Of a DNA stretch of 64,000 nt, positions 63,357-64,000 are shown in pieces. The translations under genes were made by a program, and so were the position numbers. Positions within the stretch are counted from its first letter, which is position 1. Each line of letters starts with the position of its first letter. The notes under the pieces are model-generated. The model worked only from the letters and a program-made list of their open reading frames with translations, was not told the DNA's origin and ran no database searches. The stretch is from an uncultured Cellulomonadaceae bacterium (GTDB lineage: Bacteria; Actinomycetota; Actinomycetes; Actinomycetales; Cellulomonadaceae). The DNA lies in the NCBI GenBank assembly GCA_947495165.1, contig CANLXM010000002.1:620001-684000 (forward strand), given 5' to 3'.

Positions 63357-63914
63357 ATGACCCCGTCGAAGCGTGAGCGCACCCGCGAGCGTCTGGCTGC
63401 CTGCGCGCTGGAGCTGTTCGAGCGCCAGGGCTTCGAGCGCACGACGGTGGCTGAGATCGCCGCCGCCGCGGGCGTCTCGGAGATGACCTTCTTCCGGCAC
63501 TTCCCGACCAAGGAGGCCGCCGTGACCACAGATCCCTTCGATCCGTTGCTCGCGGCCGCGATCGCCGTACGGCCGACGGACGAGCCGCCCCTGGTGCGCA
63601 TCGCACGCGCGGTCCGAGATGCCACGCGCGCCCTGCCAGAGCTGGAGGGCGAGAGCACCCGCCGTCGCGTCCGGGTGGCCTCGGGCTCCGCCGCGCTCCG
63701 AGCAGCAGCGACACGCGCGAACGAGGCCACCGAGACCGCCATCCGGGACCAGCTCGTCCAGGACGGCACCGCCCCGAGCGACGCCAGCGTGGCCGCCGCG
63801 GCGACCCTGGCCGCCCTCACCGCCGCGCTCTACGACTGGGCGGGCGCCGACGGTCAGACCCTCGCTGGCGCTCTCGCCTCGGCCCTCCGGGTGCTGGGAG
63901 CCGACGATGACTGA
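63357..63914 (+). CDS. TetR-family transcriptional regulator
   Basis: A 185-residue regulator. The helix-turn-helix TVAEIAAAAGVSEMTFFRHF spans residues about 30-49; the C-terminal ligand domain is Ala-rich and helical. There is no Shine-Dalgarno sequence before ATG 63357, so translation may be leaderless from a start site close to the operator. The gene overlaps the following ABC ATPase gene by 8 bases, so it probably controls a drug or lipid exporter. Confidence 0.88.
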   Translation: MTPSKRERTRERLAACALELFERQGFERTTVAEIAAAAGVSEMTFFRHFPTKEAAVTTDPFDPLLAAAIAVRPTDEPPLVRIARAVRDATRALPELEGESTRRRVRVASGSAALRAAATRANEATETAIRDQLVQDGTAPSDASVAAAATLAALTAALYDWAGADGQTLAGALASALRVLGADDD

Positions 63915-64000
63915 CCTGCTCCGCGTCAGCGGCGCCGTCCGCGAGTTCGGGTCCGACGCCGGGCTGTTCGGGCTCGACCTCACCGTCGCGCCGGGCGAGA
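63907..64000 (+). CDS. ABC transporter ATP-binding protein (partial, 5' end only)
   Basis: Only about 31 codons are present. From ATG 63907 the frame has LLRVSGAVREFGSDAG and then LFGLDLTVAPGE, the usual beta strands before a Walker A motif in ABC ATPases; the motif itself would come just after the right edge. The start lies inside the end of tetR, so the two are coupled. Confidence 0.7.
   Translation, partial: MTDLLRVSGAVREFGSDAGLFGLDLTVAPGE

Overview
The window is very GC-rich DNA (most codons end in G or C, GTG starts are frequent) from an actinobacterium, most likely a Micrococcales relative of Cellulomonas. Reasons: a mycothiol synthase gene (mshD), the actinobacterial flp/tad pilus block with its Ssd-like ATPase and HAD phosphatase next to a DUF1998 helicase (the gene neighbourhood of Rv3649-Rv3661 and acs Rv3667 in Mycobacterium tuberculosis), a secondary PPK1 gene next to a MutT1-type Nudix/phosphatase fusion gene, and a block of intracellular glycoside hydrolases. 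The genus is an inference; no rRNA is present.

Layout. 1-2.7 kb: an NAD(P)H quinone reductase-like gene cut by the left edge, coupled to a MarR regulator with two perfect tandem operators; then a luciferase-like monooxygenase preceded by a previously unannotated 38-codon Cys/Met-rich leader ORF with its own promoter and Shine-Dalgarno sequence. 2.8-13.9 kb: DUF1998 helicase, then the tad/flp pilus genes (two TadE-like, DUF4244 pilin, TadC, TadB, TadA, Ssd) split by a three-gene block (MFS permease, S66 carboxypeptidase, a hypothetical), ending with a HAD phosphatase. 13.8-26.3 kb: housekeeping genes (putA, a two-gene PAS plus methyl-accepting receptor, a broken glyoxalase-like gene, acsA, a formate/nitrite channel, an old yellow enzyme, malic enzyme).

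26.5-41.5 kb is the most coherent accessory system: GH31 alpha-xylosidase, GH42 beta-galactosidase, a LacI regulator, a sugar ABC importer (binding lipoprotein plus two permeases, no ATPase), a GH3 enzyme with an inserted trefoil-like domain and a GH95 alpha-fucosidase. All the enzymes lack signal peptides. Taken together these are the activities needed to take apart a fucosyl-galactosyl-xylosyl-glucose side chain, so I infer a locus for import and cytoplasmic breakdown of xyloglucan oligosaccharides. The same palindrome, GAAGCGCTTC, lies in the GH42/lacI divergent promoter and upstream of the binding-protein gene.

41.5-57.7 kb: tautomerase-like protein, mshD, ppk1-mutT1, a secreted repeat protein, a PiT phosphate transporter with its DUF47 partner, a sugar porter, a DHA2 drug exporter coupled to a MarR regulator, msrB, a DEAD-box helicase with an RGG tail, an M50B protease and a cysteine-free HesB-like protein. 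57.8-64 kb: a translationally coupled three-gene cassette (WXG-like small protein, DUF1023 hydrolase, lipoprotein), two exported proteins, tRNA-Lys(UUU), a DUF1905 protein, and a TetR regulator coupled to an ABC ATPase gene cut by the right edge. Several convergent pairs are separated by strong perfect hairpins that look like bidirectional terminators. No CRISPR array, integrase, transposase or rRNA was seen.
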